From contig NZ_JACOGF010000003.1 of the NCBI RefSeq assembly GCF_014284335.1, positions 496,001 to 560,000 on the forward strand: a DNA stretch of 64,000 bases, in the 5' to 3' direction. A program made the translations under genes and the position numbers. The notes under the pieces are model-generated. The model made no database searches. It had not been told where the DNA came from and was given only the letters and a program-made list of their open reading frames with translations. The DNA is from Undibacterium hunanense. Its GTDB lineage: Bacteria; Pseudomonadota; Gammaproteobacteria; Burkholderiales; Burkholderiaceae_D. Of the stretch, positions 46,958 to 54,999 are shown in pieces; within the stretch, counting starts at the first letter, position 1; the number at the start of each line of letters is the position of its first letter.

Positions 46958-47341
46958 ATGAACCTGTACATCGTAGAAGACTCAGCTCTGATTCAACAGC
47001 GTCTGATCCAATTCATAGAAGAAGTTCCAGGCATACACGTGGTCGGCGTGGCAGGCGACATCAGCCATGCCTTGCAGGGCATCCTGGATGAACATGCAGA
47101 TGCCATGATTCTCGATATCCAGCTGGCAGACGGTAACGGCTTGCAGCTATTGAAGAACATCAAACAAAGCAAACCAGAGATCAAGGTCGTGGTGCTGACC
47201 AATCACGCAACCGAAGACAACCGTGTACACGCAATGCGTGCCGGTGCAGACGGTTTTCTCGACAAATCCACCGACTTCGGTCTGCTTCAAAACTATCTGC
47301 TGCGCTGGCAGCATCCGAATTCAAATCATCAAATCAACTAA
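46958..47341 (+). CDS. Single-domain response regulator (receiver only)
   Basis: 127 residues: YIVEDSALIQQRLIQFIEE, phospho-Asp in DAMILDIQLADGNG, Thr in VVLTNHATED and Lys in GADGFLDKSTDF complete the receiver. No output domain follows; the frame stops after YLLRWQH. It may carry phosphate, compete with, or quench signalling between the MASE3 kinase and the NarL-type regulator. An FNR-like box lies 63 bases before its ATG and the FNR-like gene starts 25 bases after its stop. Confidence 0.88.
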   Translation: MNLYIVEDSALIQQRLIQFIEEVPGIHVVGVAGDISHALQGILDEHADAMILDIQLADGNGLQLLKNIKQSKPEIKVVVLTNHATEDNRVHAMRAGADGFLDKSTDFGLLQNYLLRWQHPNSNHQIN

Positions 47342-47366
47342 TATCGTTTACCTTAAGGGGATCACC

Positions 47367-48284
47367 ATGACTACAGCAGCGCTCACTACCGGCAGGACCA
47401 GTCAACCCACGCGACCTGTCAAAAGCAGCTTTCCCGCCATTGCGAATGAAGCTGGCTGGCGTTGCCATGGCAACCTGTGGTCGAATCTGCAGGAAGTCTG
47501 CGAGCTCTTGCGCATCCCTGCCCCGGCAGCATCCGCTGATGAAGAACAATTGTTCCAACACGTGCGCTTCAAGGCTGGTCAAAGAGTGCACACCATAGGC
47601 CAGGATTTTGAAACCCTGTACATCGTCAATTCAGGTTTCCTGAAAACCGTGTTGATCGACGAATATGGCAATGAGCAAGTGCTGAGCTTTCCCATGAAAG
47701 GTGATTTGCTGGGCATCGACGGTATCCATAACCAGCATCACGCTTCCGAAGCAGTAGCACTGTCTGACTGCGACATCATTTTGCTGCCATATAAAACTTT
47801 TTCTGCCCTGGGTCGTAGCTATGCCGAACTGGAACAAGCCATGTTCAGCGTCATGAGCCGTGAACTGGTGCGTGAACAGTTGATGATAGGTATGCTCAGC
47901 GCCCTCAGCGCCGAAGCCAAGGTAGCGCGCTTCCTGACCAGCCTGGGTGAACGCTTCAGCCAACTCGGTTATTCTGGCAAATCATTCAATCTGCGCATGA
48001 CCAGACATGAAATCGGCAGCTATCTGGGCCTGACGCTGGAAACCGTCAGCCGCACTCTGTCTGCCTTCAATGAACTGGGCCTGATCAGTGTCGACCAGCG
48101 CCAGATAGCGCTGCTGGACATTCATGCACTGAAAACCCTGCGTCGCTTGCCGCCCGCCAGGGCGCGGATCAAAATAAGTGAGAAAATCAGTGAGAAAGTC
48201 AGCGAAAAAGTCAGTGAAAAGGTGTCCGCCCTGGTTGGCAAGAATCTATTACCGCAATGGAACAAAGAGGTTGCCGTTGTCTGA
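47367..48284 (+). CDS. FNR/CRP-family transcription regulator
   Basis: 305 residues from ATG 47367 with AAGGGG upstream; the longer frame overlaps the receiver gene. A cNMP-binding-like beta domain (QRVHTIGQDFETLYIVNSGFLKTVLIDEYGNEQVLSF in parts, GDLLGIDGIHNQHHASEAVAL) is followed by a dimer helix and an HTH with the FNR recognition pattern TLETVSRTLSAF (E..SR). FNR holds a [4Fe-4S] cluster on four cysteines; here only C33, C45 and C135 are seen and two of the usual N-terminal ligands are missing. It may bind TTGAT-N4-ATCAA sites like those at 45463, 46881 and 59832. The C-terminus has an odd tandem repeat ISEKISEKVSEKVSEKVS and is about 60 residues longer than FNR. Confidence 0.88.
   Translation: MTTAALTTGRTSQPTRPVKSSFPAIANEAGWRCHGNLWSNLQEVCELLRIPAPAASADEEQLFQHVRFKAGQRVHTIGQDFETLYIVNSGFLKTVLIDEYGNEQVLSFPMKGDLLGIDGIHNQHHASEAVALSDCDIILLPYKTFSALGRSYAELEQAMFSVMSRELVREQLMIGMLSALSAEAKVARFLTSLGERFSQLGYSGKSFNLRMTRHEIGSYLGLTLETVSRTLSAFNELGLISVDQRQIALLDIHALKTLRRLPPARARIKISEKISEKVSEKVSEKVSALVGKNLLPQWNKEVAVV
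48174..48221 (+). repeat. Four 12-base tandem units inside the FNR-like gene
   Basis: Units of 12 bases (ATAAGTGAGAAA, ATCAGTGAGAAA, GTCAGCGAAAAA, GTCAGTGAAAAG) encode (I/V)SEK four times near the C-terminus. The period keeps the frame, so unit number could vary between strains. Confidence 0.85.
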
Positions 48285-48428
48285 AATTAGTATAAGCTTG
48301 AATTGTACATATGATACGTTTGTCGGTAAATATGCTGTCTGATGCACTTATTTTCAGCAGATATATTGCCGATCAACATGATGATGGCTTGATGTTTTTC
48401 CACGATAGTTCAATCAAGGAGTACAGAC

Positions 48429-49268
48429 ATGACATATAAAACCATACTGGTGCATGTAGACGAGTCAGAAAGATCCAATTTTCGTGTGCAAATGGCAGCA
48501 GAAATTGCCAGGGCGAATGACGCACACCTGATAGGCACCGCTGTCACTGGCGTATCCCGTTTCATCTATCAGGATGGCAATATCAGTGCGAACGATCCGA
48601 ATCTGACCATCCACCTCAAGTACCTGCGGGAAAGGGCAGAAAAAGCCATTGCCAGCTTCAACAAACAAGTCGAATCGGCGGGCATCAATTCTTATGAAAG
48701 CGTGATCGCCAACGATGAAGCTGGTGGTGGCATAGGCTTGCAGGCTCGTTACAGCGATCTGTTGATCATCGGACAGACCAATCGTGATGAACCATCCCCC
48801 TCTGTCCTGTCGGATTTTCCTGAATACCTGATCATGAATTCTGGCCGGCCAGTACTGATCATTCCCTACGTCGGTGATTTCACCTCCATAGGCAAACGTC
48901 CGCTGATCGCCTGGGATGCCAGTCGCGAAGCAACACGCGCCATCACTGATGCAATTCCGTTGTTGAAGCGCGCCGAACTGGTACAGGTTGCCGTGTTCAA
49001 TGCCAAGTCTGTACCTGATGCGCATGGTGAACAGCCAGGCGGCGATATTGCCCTGTACCTGGCAAGGCATGGTATCAAGGTAGAAGTATCGGTCCACAAA
49101 ACCAATACCGATATTGGCAATGCCCTGCTGTCGCTGGCACATGATGTCGACAGTGACATGCTGGTCATGGGTGGTTATGGCCATTCACGCTTCCGTGAAA
49201 TGATCATGGGCGGCGTCACCAGAACCATACTTGAAAGCATGACCGTACCCGTGCTGATGTCACACTAA
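48429..49268 (+). CDS. Universal stress protein, tandem UspA domains
   Basis: 279 residues with two UspA modules. The first half starts YKTILVHVDESERSNFRVQMAAEIAR and has a degraded nucleotide site (DLLIIGQTNRDEPSP); the second half (RPLIAWDASREATRAITDAI...) ends with the intact motif VMGGYGHSRFREMIMGGVTRTILESM typical of ATP-binding Usp. About 140 bases separate it from the FNR-like gene and GGAG precedes the ATG by a few bases (AAGGAGTACAGAC). Confidence 0.9.
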   Translation: MTYKTILVHVDESERSNFRVQMAAEIARANDAHLIGTAVTGVSRFIYQDGNISANDPNLTIHLKYLRERAEKAIASFNKQVESAGINSYESVIANDEAGGGIGLQARYSDLLIIGQTNRDEPSPSVLSDFPEYLIMNSGRPVLIIPYVGDFTSIGKRPLIAWDASREATRAITDAIPLLKRAELVQVAVFNAKSVPDAHGEQPGGDIALYLARHGIKVEVSVHKTNTDIGNALLSLAHDVDSDMLVMGGYGHSRFREMIMGGVTRTILESMTVPVLMSH

Positions 49269-49452
49269 ACAGGTCAGCCTGCTTGCCACCCAGTGGACGA
49301 TAACACCAGCAAACCACGCTGTGGCTATCGTCCCTCCCTCTCTGCATCTGACGCTTCTGGCAATTAAATCCGGCGACATGTCTATCAGGCGCAGATTCCG
49401 CTTTAAAATAGCGATCGTCTGTTCCTCGTTCACCCATTGTGATTTCACTCTT

Positions 49453-49484
49453 TCATGACAACTGATTTTCATGGCAACTGATTA
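49453..49484 (+). repeat. 16-base tandem duplication across the kinase start codon
   Basis: TCATGACAACTGATTT (49453-49468) is followed by TCATGGCAACTGATTA (49469-49484), 14 of 16 identical. The duplication creates a second, out-of-frame ATG 16 bases before the real one. Confidence 0.8.
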
Positions 49485-51417
49485 TTCCAGACTGCTCCGT
49501 GCACGCTGGCTGACTGGCCTGCTCTTGCTGATATCAATGCTGCTGTGGGCAGGTCATGGCAGTCTGGCGTATATCAAGGTGGCATCGCCGTTACCGGTTC
49601 ATACGCTGCTGGAAACCGCCACCGTCGTTATATTTACATCTGTCTTTATCGTATGCTGGAATGCATTTGGTGGCGCCCGTAAAAAAAGCAGTGTCATCCT
49701 GGCGGTGGCCTTTCTCTGTACCGCCATACTGGGCTGCATGCATGCGTTATCGTTTCAGGGCATGCCGGGCTTTCCGGATGCCAGCGACATGCACAAGTCC
49801 CTGCTGTTCTGGATACTGTCACGCTCATTCATCGCCACAACCCTGCTGGGCCTGGCATTGTCGCCAGAAGACTCCGATGTCAGCCCGCTACAGGCGTATC
49901 TGGTACTGATCGCCGGCTTACTGGCGACAGCAGGCTGGACTTACACCGTCTTTGCCTTTTCCGATTTGCTGCCGCTGACCTACATCGACACGGCTGGTCA
50001 GACCTCGTTCAAAATTGCCTGTGAAGCAGGATTGACAGGCATCAACCTGATTACCGCCTACGTGTTGAATCGCGATATCAAGCAGAAACAGGATGCAGAA
50101 AAAAACACGCAGCGCCTGCAGATAGATCGCGCTTCCCTGTTTCTGGCAGCGATGCTGCTGGCGATTTCGGAAGTATATTTTGCCCTTTATGCAGACAGCA
50201 GTGATCTGTTTGTCGTCATTGGCCATGTGTTTCAACTTTTTGCAGCCATCGCCATCTATCGTGGCATGGTCGCGGTGAATATCCACACGCCCTATACCAG
50301 CCTGGCAGAAACCAGCCAGAACCTGGCACGCTCGGCGGAAGAACTGAACTTGCAGCGCGAACGCCTGAGCCGTATGATCGATACCGCCATAGACGGCATC
50401 ATCACTATCGACGACACCCAGACCATCATCCTCGCCAACCCGTCCGCTGCCACACTGTTCGGTTACGAAGTCAATGATTTGCTGGGTATCTCACTCAATA
50501 CCGTGCTGCCGGAACGACATCGCAAAGTGCATGGCGAACATGTGAGAAAATTTGGTGAAACCGGTGCCACCCGACGCCGGATGGGTGGCAACTTCGAAGA
50601 TTTTTATGTCACAGGCGTGAAAGCCAACGGCGATGAATTTCCGATAGAAGCCTCGATCTCCAGCCAGTTTGAGGCCGGCAAACGCTATTACACCGTAATC
50701 TTTCGCGACATCACCGAACGCAAGGTCGCCAAAGAAAAAATGGCCTTGTACCATGATGAATTAACCCAGCTTTCTGCTGCCCTGCAAAGCATACGGGAAG
50801 AAGAACGCAAGCATATCGCCCGCGAGTTGCATGATGACCTGGGTCAGTTGCTGGCCGCACTGCGCATGGATTTATCACTGCTGCAAAGAGACGACGTCCT
50901 CAGCAATAAATCTCAAAAAACCGTCAGCAGCATGGATCAGTTGTTACTGACTGCCATCACCACTCTGCGCCGTATCGCTACCGACCTGCGCCCACGTGCA
51001 CTGGATGAAGGCGGCCTGTACTTTGCGCTACAGACTTTGCAGAAAGACTTCTCCAGCCGCCACGGCATCCATTGTGAGCTGGTGGCGAATGAAGAGCAGT
51101 TGGCACTGGATGATGCCCGCAGTACGGCCATCTTCCGCATCGTTCAGGAATCATTGACGAATGTGGTCAGACATGCCGACGCAACAGAAGTGGATATCAG
51201 ATTTGAAAGAAACCCTCATCTGCTGCGCTTCACCATCAGTGATAACGGCAAGGGTATGGACGCAGACGACACCCGCAAGGCACGCTCATTCGGCCTGGTC
51301 GGCATGCGTGAAAGAGTCAAGGCCATGCAGGGTGAATTCAAGGTTGAGAGCCAGCCCGGTGAAGGTACCAGCCTGGAAATTCAGTTGCCATTGGCGGCAA
51401 CATCTGACGATCTGTAA
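49471..51417 (+). CDS. MASE3-PAS-HisKA_3 sensor histidine kinase
   Basis: 648 residues. The N-terminal ~270 are several membrane helices of the MASE3 type (LETATVVIFTSVFIVCWNAF, TAILGCMHALSFQGMPGFPDASDMHKS, LFWILSRSFIATTLLGLAL). A PAS domain follows (about 300-420, DTAIDGIITIDDTQTIILAN, RYYTVIFRDITERK), then HisKA_3 with the phospho-His in RKHIARELHDDLGQLLAALRMD and a HATPase domain (VQESLTNVVRHADATEV, ISDNGKGMD, SFGLVGMRERV). This is the NarX-like class, pairing with NarL-type regulators such as the one at 46105. What MASE3 senses is not known. Confidence 0.92.
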   Translation: MATDYSRLLRARWLTGLLLLISMLLWAGHGSLAYIKVASPLPVHTLLETATVVIFTSVFIVCWNAFGGARKKSSVILAVAFLCTAILGCMHALSFQGMPGFPDASDMHKSLLFWILSRSFIATTLLGLALSPEDSDVSPLQAYLVLIAGLLATAGWTYTVFAFSDLLPLTYIDTAGQTSFKIACEAGLTGINLITAYVLNRDIKQKQDAEKNTQRLQIDRASLFLAAMLLAISEVYFALYADSSDLFVVIGHVFQLFAAIAIYRGMVAVNIHTPYTSLAETSQNLARSAEELNLQRERLSRMIDTAIDGIITIDDTQTIILANPSAATLFGYEVNDLLGISLNTVLPERHRKVHGEHVRKFGETGATRRRMGGNFEDFYVTGVKANGDEFPIEASISSQFEAGKRYYTVIFRDITERKVAKEKMALYHDELTQLSAALQSIREEERKHIARELHDDLGQLLAALRMDLSLLQRDDVLSNKSQKTVSSMDQLLLTAITTLRRIATDLRPRALDEGGLYFALQTLQKDFSSRHGIHCELVANEEQLALDDARSTAIFRIVQESLTNVVRHADATEVDIRFERNPHLLRFTISDNGKGMDADDTRKARSFGLVGMRERVKAMQGEFKVESQPGEGTSLEIQLPLAATSDDL

Positions 51418-51501
51418 CGCTTGGCCATATCTGTTCAAATTGTGTTTCCGGTATAATCCGAATTACTCAAGTATATCAAGCTTGTTTTTCGGGAAAATGC
51501 C

Positions 51502-51834
51502 ATGTCAGTTTCAGCACTCAATAGCGGCCTGTCCGGGTTCAAGGCCTATTCCAGTGCGCTCGACAGTTCCAGCCATAATGTTGCCAATGCCAGTACCGCA
51601 GGCTTTGTACCGCAACAAGTCAGCTTTCAGGAACAACCCGCAGGCGGCGTCACCGCTACCATCAGCCAAGAAGGTGCCAGTCTGGCATCACAAAACCCGG
51701 CCGATAGCAGTGGCACCGACCTCGCATCAGAAATCGTGCAATCCATACAATTCAAGGCGGGATTTGATCTTTCTGCCAAGATTATCAAAACAGCAGATCA
51801 GGTGCTTGGTACTCTCATTGATATCAAGGCCTGA
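51502..51834 (+). CDS. Orphan flagellar basal-body rod-like protein, short
   Basis: Only 110 residues. The N-terminus SALNSGLSGFKAYSSALDSSSHNVANASTAGF matches the flagellar rod (FlgB/C/F/G/FlgE) N-terminal motif, and the C-terminus TDLASEIVQSIQFKAGFDLSAKIIKTADQVLGTLIDIKA matches the rod C-terminal motif, with just ~40 residues between. True FlgC is about 135-140 residues. No other flagellar gene is near. It may be a small axial protein used elsewhere, or a paralogue of FlgC; single copies near regulators occur in Burkholderiales but I cannot assign a role. Confidence 0.8.
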   Translation: MSVSALNSGLSGFKAYSSALDSSSHNVANASTAGFVPQQVSFQEQPAGGVTATISQEGASLASQNPADSSGTDLASEIVQSIQFKAGFDLSAKIIKTADQVLGTLIDIKA

Positions 51835-51871
51835 ACAAGGTGAACTGTAACAGTTAAACGTATTTCAAAAT

Positions 51872-52711
51872 TCATGCCACCGGCACGACACACAAAAATG
51901 CTGGCATGCTTTTCATATCAAAATACCACAGCCCCAGCAAGCCAACAGTCATCAGAAAACATGCCCCCGCCAGTCTGAATGTACGCATGGACGCAGTCTT
52001 GCTGGCACGCTGAAACAGGGTCTGTGTCAACAGCAGGTGCGGCAAGGCACTCACACCAAACAAAAGCATCAGAACAGCACCTGACCAGGCATCTCCGGAC
52101 AGTAACGAAAACGGCGCTACCCCATACAGCAAACCACAGGGCAGACAGCCCCAGCCCATGCCCATTAAAAACGGATAATCTGCTGCCTTGTTTAAGGGTG
52201 TAGTTATGCTGGTCAGCATACCCTGCCATGCACCCATCAATTGCTGCATGAACTGCAGATGCGGCATCAGCCCCAGCAGGCGCAAGCCAAGAATAATCAA
52301 TGCCAGATTGCCGATCACAAACATCAACTGCTGGACAGGAAGAATTGGTTTGAATACCAGGCCAGCCGCGCCCAGACCGCCCAGCGCAGCACCCGCCAAC
52401 CCGTAAGTGAAAATGCGACCGCCATGCAATAGCATTTGATACTGCACATTGGCGGACTGGGTATGGCTATTCGTCAGTGCAACAGACTTGAAGCCGGCAT
52501 TTGCCGCCATGGCAATCGGAATGATTTTTTTACCACCATTTTTGCCAGCACCTTTGTCAACGCTGCTGCTAACGCTTTTATCAACATGATTAACGCGTTT
52601 TTGTCCTGCCTGGGTCAGCAACATGGATATGCCGCCACACATGCCGGCACAGTGTATGCCGCCCAGTGCTCCGGCAGTCAATGCGGCAATCACCATGGGC
52701 AGGGTCAGCAT
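51872..52711 (-). CDS. SafE/TauE-like membrane protein of the cbb3 cluster
   Basis: 279 residues, about six or seven membrane helices (MVIAALTAGALGGIHCAGMCGG, FTYGLAGAALGGLGAAGLVF, LALIILGLRLLGLM, GCLPCGLLYGVAPFSLLSGDAW, AVLMLLFGVSALPHLL, AGACFLMTVGLLGLWYF). The HCAGMCGG and LPCGLLY motifs are those of the DsbD-like family often called 'sulfite exporter TauE/SafE', found next to cbb3 genes where it may help copper delivery. A Ser/Lys-rich loop at about 38-70 is not conserved. It follows hemN with one base between and is the last gene of the operon. Confidence 0.85.
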   Translation of the reverse strand: MLTLPMVIAALTAGALGGIHCAGMCGGISMLLTQAGQKRVNHVDKSVSSSVDKGAGKNGGKKIIPIAMAANAGFKSVALTNSHTQSANVQYQMLLHGGRIFTYGLAGAALGGLGAAGLVFKPILPVQQLMFVIGNLALIILGLRLLGLMPHLQFMQQLMGAWQGMLTSITTPLNKAADYPFLMGMGWGCLPCGLLYGVAPFSLLSGDAWSGAVLMLLFGVSALPHLLLTQTLFQRASKTASMRTFRLAGACFLMTVGLLGLWYFDMKSMPAFLCVVPVA

Positions 52712-52712
52712 A

Positions 52713-54116
52713 TCAGATCAGTTTGGAATAATTGGCCGTGGTCTGACGTGTCAGGTAGTGGTCGAATGCCATGCCGACGGCACGTACAAACAAACGCCCC
52801 CTGGCTTCGACCGTGATTGCATTGCCACTGAGATTGATCATTTTCTCCTTTGCATAATAAGCGAGTTGCGCCAGTTCATGCGCAAAATAATCAGGGAAGG
52901 ATATCCCGTATTGCTGCTCCAGTACATTAAAGTCAACAGTGCTGCTGCACATCAGGCTCATGATGATTTGCCTGCGCAACAAATCATCCATGCTCAGATC
53001 AATCCCTTTTTCCACCGGTAATTCACCCTTGTCGAGGCAGGCATAATATTCGTCCAGCGTGCGCAGGTTTTGCACATAGGATGCGCCGATCTTGCCTATT
53101 GATGACAGGCCCAGCCCGATCAGATCACAATCAGAACGGGTGGTATAACCCTGGAAGTTTCTATGCAGGCTGCCATCATCCATTGCCCTGGCCAAGCTGT
53201 CATCCGGCCTGGCAAAATGATCAAGCCCGATATATACATAGCCTTCTGCCTGCAAGCGACGCAATGACATCAAAAAGATTTGCAGACGCTGCTCGGCTGA
53301 TGGCAGATCGGCTTCGGCAATACGGCGCTGTGGCTTGAAACGGGTAGGCAAATGCGCATAGTTATAGAGTGCTATGCGGTCAGGCGACAAGGCAATCACC
53401 TGATCCAGTGTTTCGGAAAAACTATCCAGATTTTGTTTTGGCAAACCGTAGATCAAATCAAAATTGATCGACTGAAAACCGGCTGCCCTGCTGGCCTGCA
53501 CGGTGTTATCCACCAGCTCAAAGGTTTGCAGGCGGTGTATCGCTTTTTGCACCTCAGGATTAAAATCCTGCACCCCCAGACTGGTACGATTAAAACCCAG
53601 TTCGGCCAGCACCTGCAAGGTAGCTGCATCGACTGTGCGCGGGTCGATTTCTATGGAAATTTCGGCATCCTCAGAAAAATCAAAATTCGCCCGCAGCATT
53701 TCCATCAACTGGCGCATTTCTGCATGGCTGAGAAAGGTTGGTGTACCGCCGCCAAGGTGTAGCTGACTCAGCACTTCCCTGTCATGCAGGTGTGCCGTTA
53801 CCAGTTGTAATTCTTTTTCCAGATACTCCAGGTATTTGGCTGAACGCCCATGGTCCTTGGTGATGACCTTGTTGCAGGCGCAGTAATAACAAAGCGAAGC
53901 ACAAAACGGGATATGAATATAAAGCGACAGCGGCGGCTTGGTGCTCAGGCGACTACGTTCCTTCAGATACTGGATATAGGATTTCGCATCGAAGCCAGTG
54001 TGGAATCTGTCTGCCGTCGGGTAAGATGTGTAACGTGGGCCCAGCTTGTCAAAACGACGTATCAGTTCTTCAGGTATCTCTGGCAAAGAAAATCTGGCCG
54101 GCTCGTTCATTTTCAT
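52713..54116 (-). CDS. hemN: Oxygen-independent coproporphyrinogen III oxidase
   Basis: 467 residues. Radical-SAM enzyme with YIHIPFCASLCYYCACNKV (CxxxCxxC at the cluster), GGGTPTFLSHAEM, IDPRTVDAATLQVLAELGFNRTSLGVQD and YGLPKQNLDSFSETLD. It converts coproporphyrinogen III to protoporphyrinogen IX without oxygen, supplying haem for the cbb3 oxidase at low oxygen. It follows the small membrane protein by 11 bases. With hemCDXY at 37.7-41.8 kb, much of haem synthesis is in this window. Confidence 0.95.
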   Translation of the reverse strand: MKMNEPARFSLPEIPEELIRRFDKLGPRYTSYPTADRFHTGFDAKSYIQYLKERSRLSTKPPLSLYIHIPFCASLCYYCACNKVITKDHGRSAKYLEYLEKELQLVTAHLHDREVLSQLHLGGGTPTFLSHAEMRQLMEMLRANFDFSEDAEISIEIDPRTVDAATLQVLAELGFNRTSLGVQDFNPEVQKAIHRLQTFELVDNTVQASRAAGFQSINFDLIYGLPKQNLDSFSETLDQVIALSPDRIALYNYAHLPTRFKPQRRIAEADLPSAEQRLQIFLMSLRRLQAEGYVYIGLDHFARPDDSLARAMDDGSLHRNFQGYTTRSDCDLIGLGLSSIGKIGASYVQNLRTLDEYYACLDKGELPVEKGIDLSMDDLLRRQIIMSLMCSSTVDFNVLEQQYGISFPDYFAHELAQLAYYAKEKMINLSGNAITVEARGRLFVRAVGMAFDHYLTRQTTANYSKLI

Positions 54117-54127
54117 GATGATCTCGA

Positions 54128-54385
54128 TTAATGTGCTTTCTGCACAAGTAAAGCGGTCAAACCACTAGACAGAATTCCAAGCAGCCAGAAGGCAAAGAAG
54201 CCCACTGTATATACCCCGGTAACATGCATTTGCAAACGCCGGTCAAGTACGATCAGCTCCATGGGATCAACCAGGCTGAAAAACAATCCTGTCGCCGCAC
54301 AGGCCATCAAAAATGCCGGCCACAACACTATCATCAACATCGATCGCAACAGCGGTTTGCCATGGGTTGGTTGGTCATGTTCCAA
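54128..54385 (-). CDS. Small two-helix membrane protein of the cbb3 cluster
   Basis: 85 residues starting with TTG at 54385, preceded by AAGGGGAC. Two hydrophobic helices (LLRSMLMIVLWPAFLMACAATGLFF and YTVGFFAFWLLGILSSGLTALLV) with a cytoplasmic or periplasmic loop ELIVLDRRLQMH. No cysteine or metal motif. It lies in the same operon after fixH, in the place where other genomes keep small unknown genes, so a role in oxidase assembly is plausible but unproved. Confidence 0.75.
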   Translation of the reverse strand: MEHDQPTHGKPLLRSMLMIVLWPAFLMACAATGLFFSLVDPMELIVLDRRLQMHVTGVYTVGFFAFWLLGILSSGLTALLVQKAH

Positions 54386-54444
54386 TTCTGTCCCCTTCTA
54401 ATGATTATTCAGCTTAAGGTCAATAAAGCTTTAGGGAAGCAGCT

Positions 54445-54990
54445 TTATTTTGCCGCATGTAACTGCACCGGCCTTTGTTCTGGGTCAAACCAGTCACCTG
54501 TCATGCGCCAGTCACTGGTTTCCAGCTTGAGATGGAACAATTTGACAGACCCCGCAGTAAAATTAGCCAGGCTTTTCATATCCGCTTCATACATGCCGGG
54601 GCTGGTTTGCTGTAAAGGCAAACGCCGTATTACTTCGCTGACGGTATTGCCACCGGCTGCCGCATTGGCCAGGCTCAGTTGTATGGTATCGGGCAAACGT
54701 CCCTTGCCATTCAGTTGCAACAGCATTTTGCCATTTGCAAAATCGGCCCTGATACTGGCTTGCAATTGCAATTCCCTGGCTTTGGCGTCGCGCTGTATGT
54801 CTTTATTGATCATCAGACCCTGCTTGTAATAATCTTCAGCGACGACCTTGTCGGCGCCGTGCATGGCGATATATCCGGTAATCAGACTGGCGCAGACCAC
54901 GATGGCAGGCCCACCAGCTACCAGCAGCAGCCATGGTTCTTTGTACCAGGCATCATGGGTTTTCTTGAGAGGTAATAAAGCGGCGTCCAT
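54445..54990 (-). CDS. FixH/CcoH family protein
   Basis: 181 residues. One N-terminal membrane segment (LLVAGGPAIVVCASLITGYIAMHG) after KKTHDAWYKEPW, then a periplasmic domain VVAEDYYKQGLMINKDIQRDAKA and a beta part ending LKLETSDWRMTGDWFDP. FixH/CcoH assists assembly of cbb3 oxidase. Start at 54990 has GGAGAAATTC upstream; it follows ccoG by 9 bases. Confidence 0.85.
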   Translation of the reverse strand: MDAALLPLKKTHDAWYKEPWLLLVAGGPAIVVCASLITGYIAMHGADKVVAEDYYKQGLMINKDIQRDAKARELQLQASIRADFANGKMLLQLNGKGRLPDTIQLSLANAAAGGNTVSEVIRRLPLQQTSPGMYEADMKSLANFTAGSVKLFHLKLETSDWRMTGDWFDPEQRPVQLHAAK

Positions 54991-54999
54991 GAATTTCTC

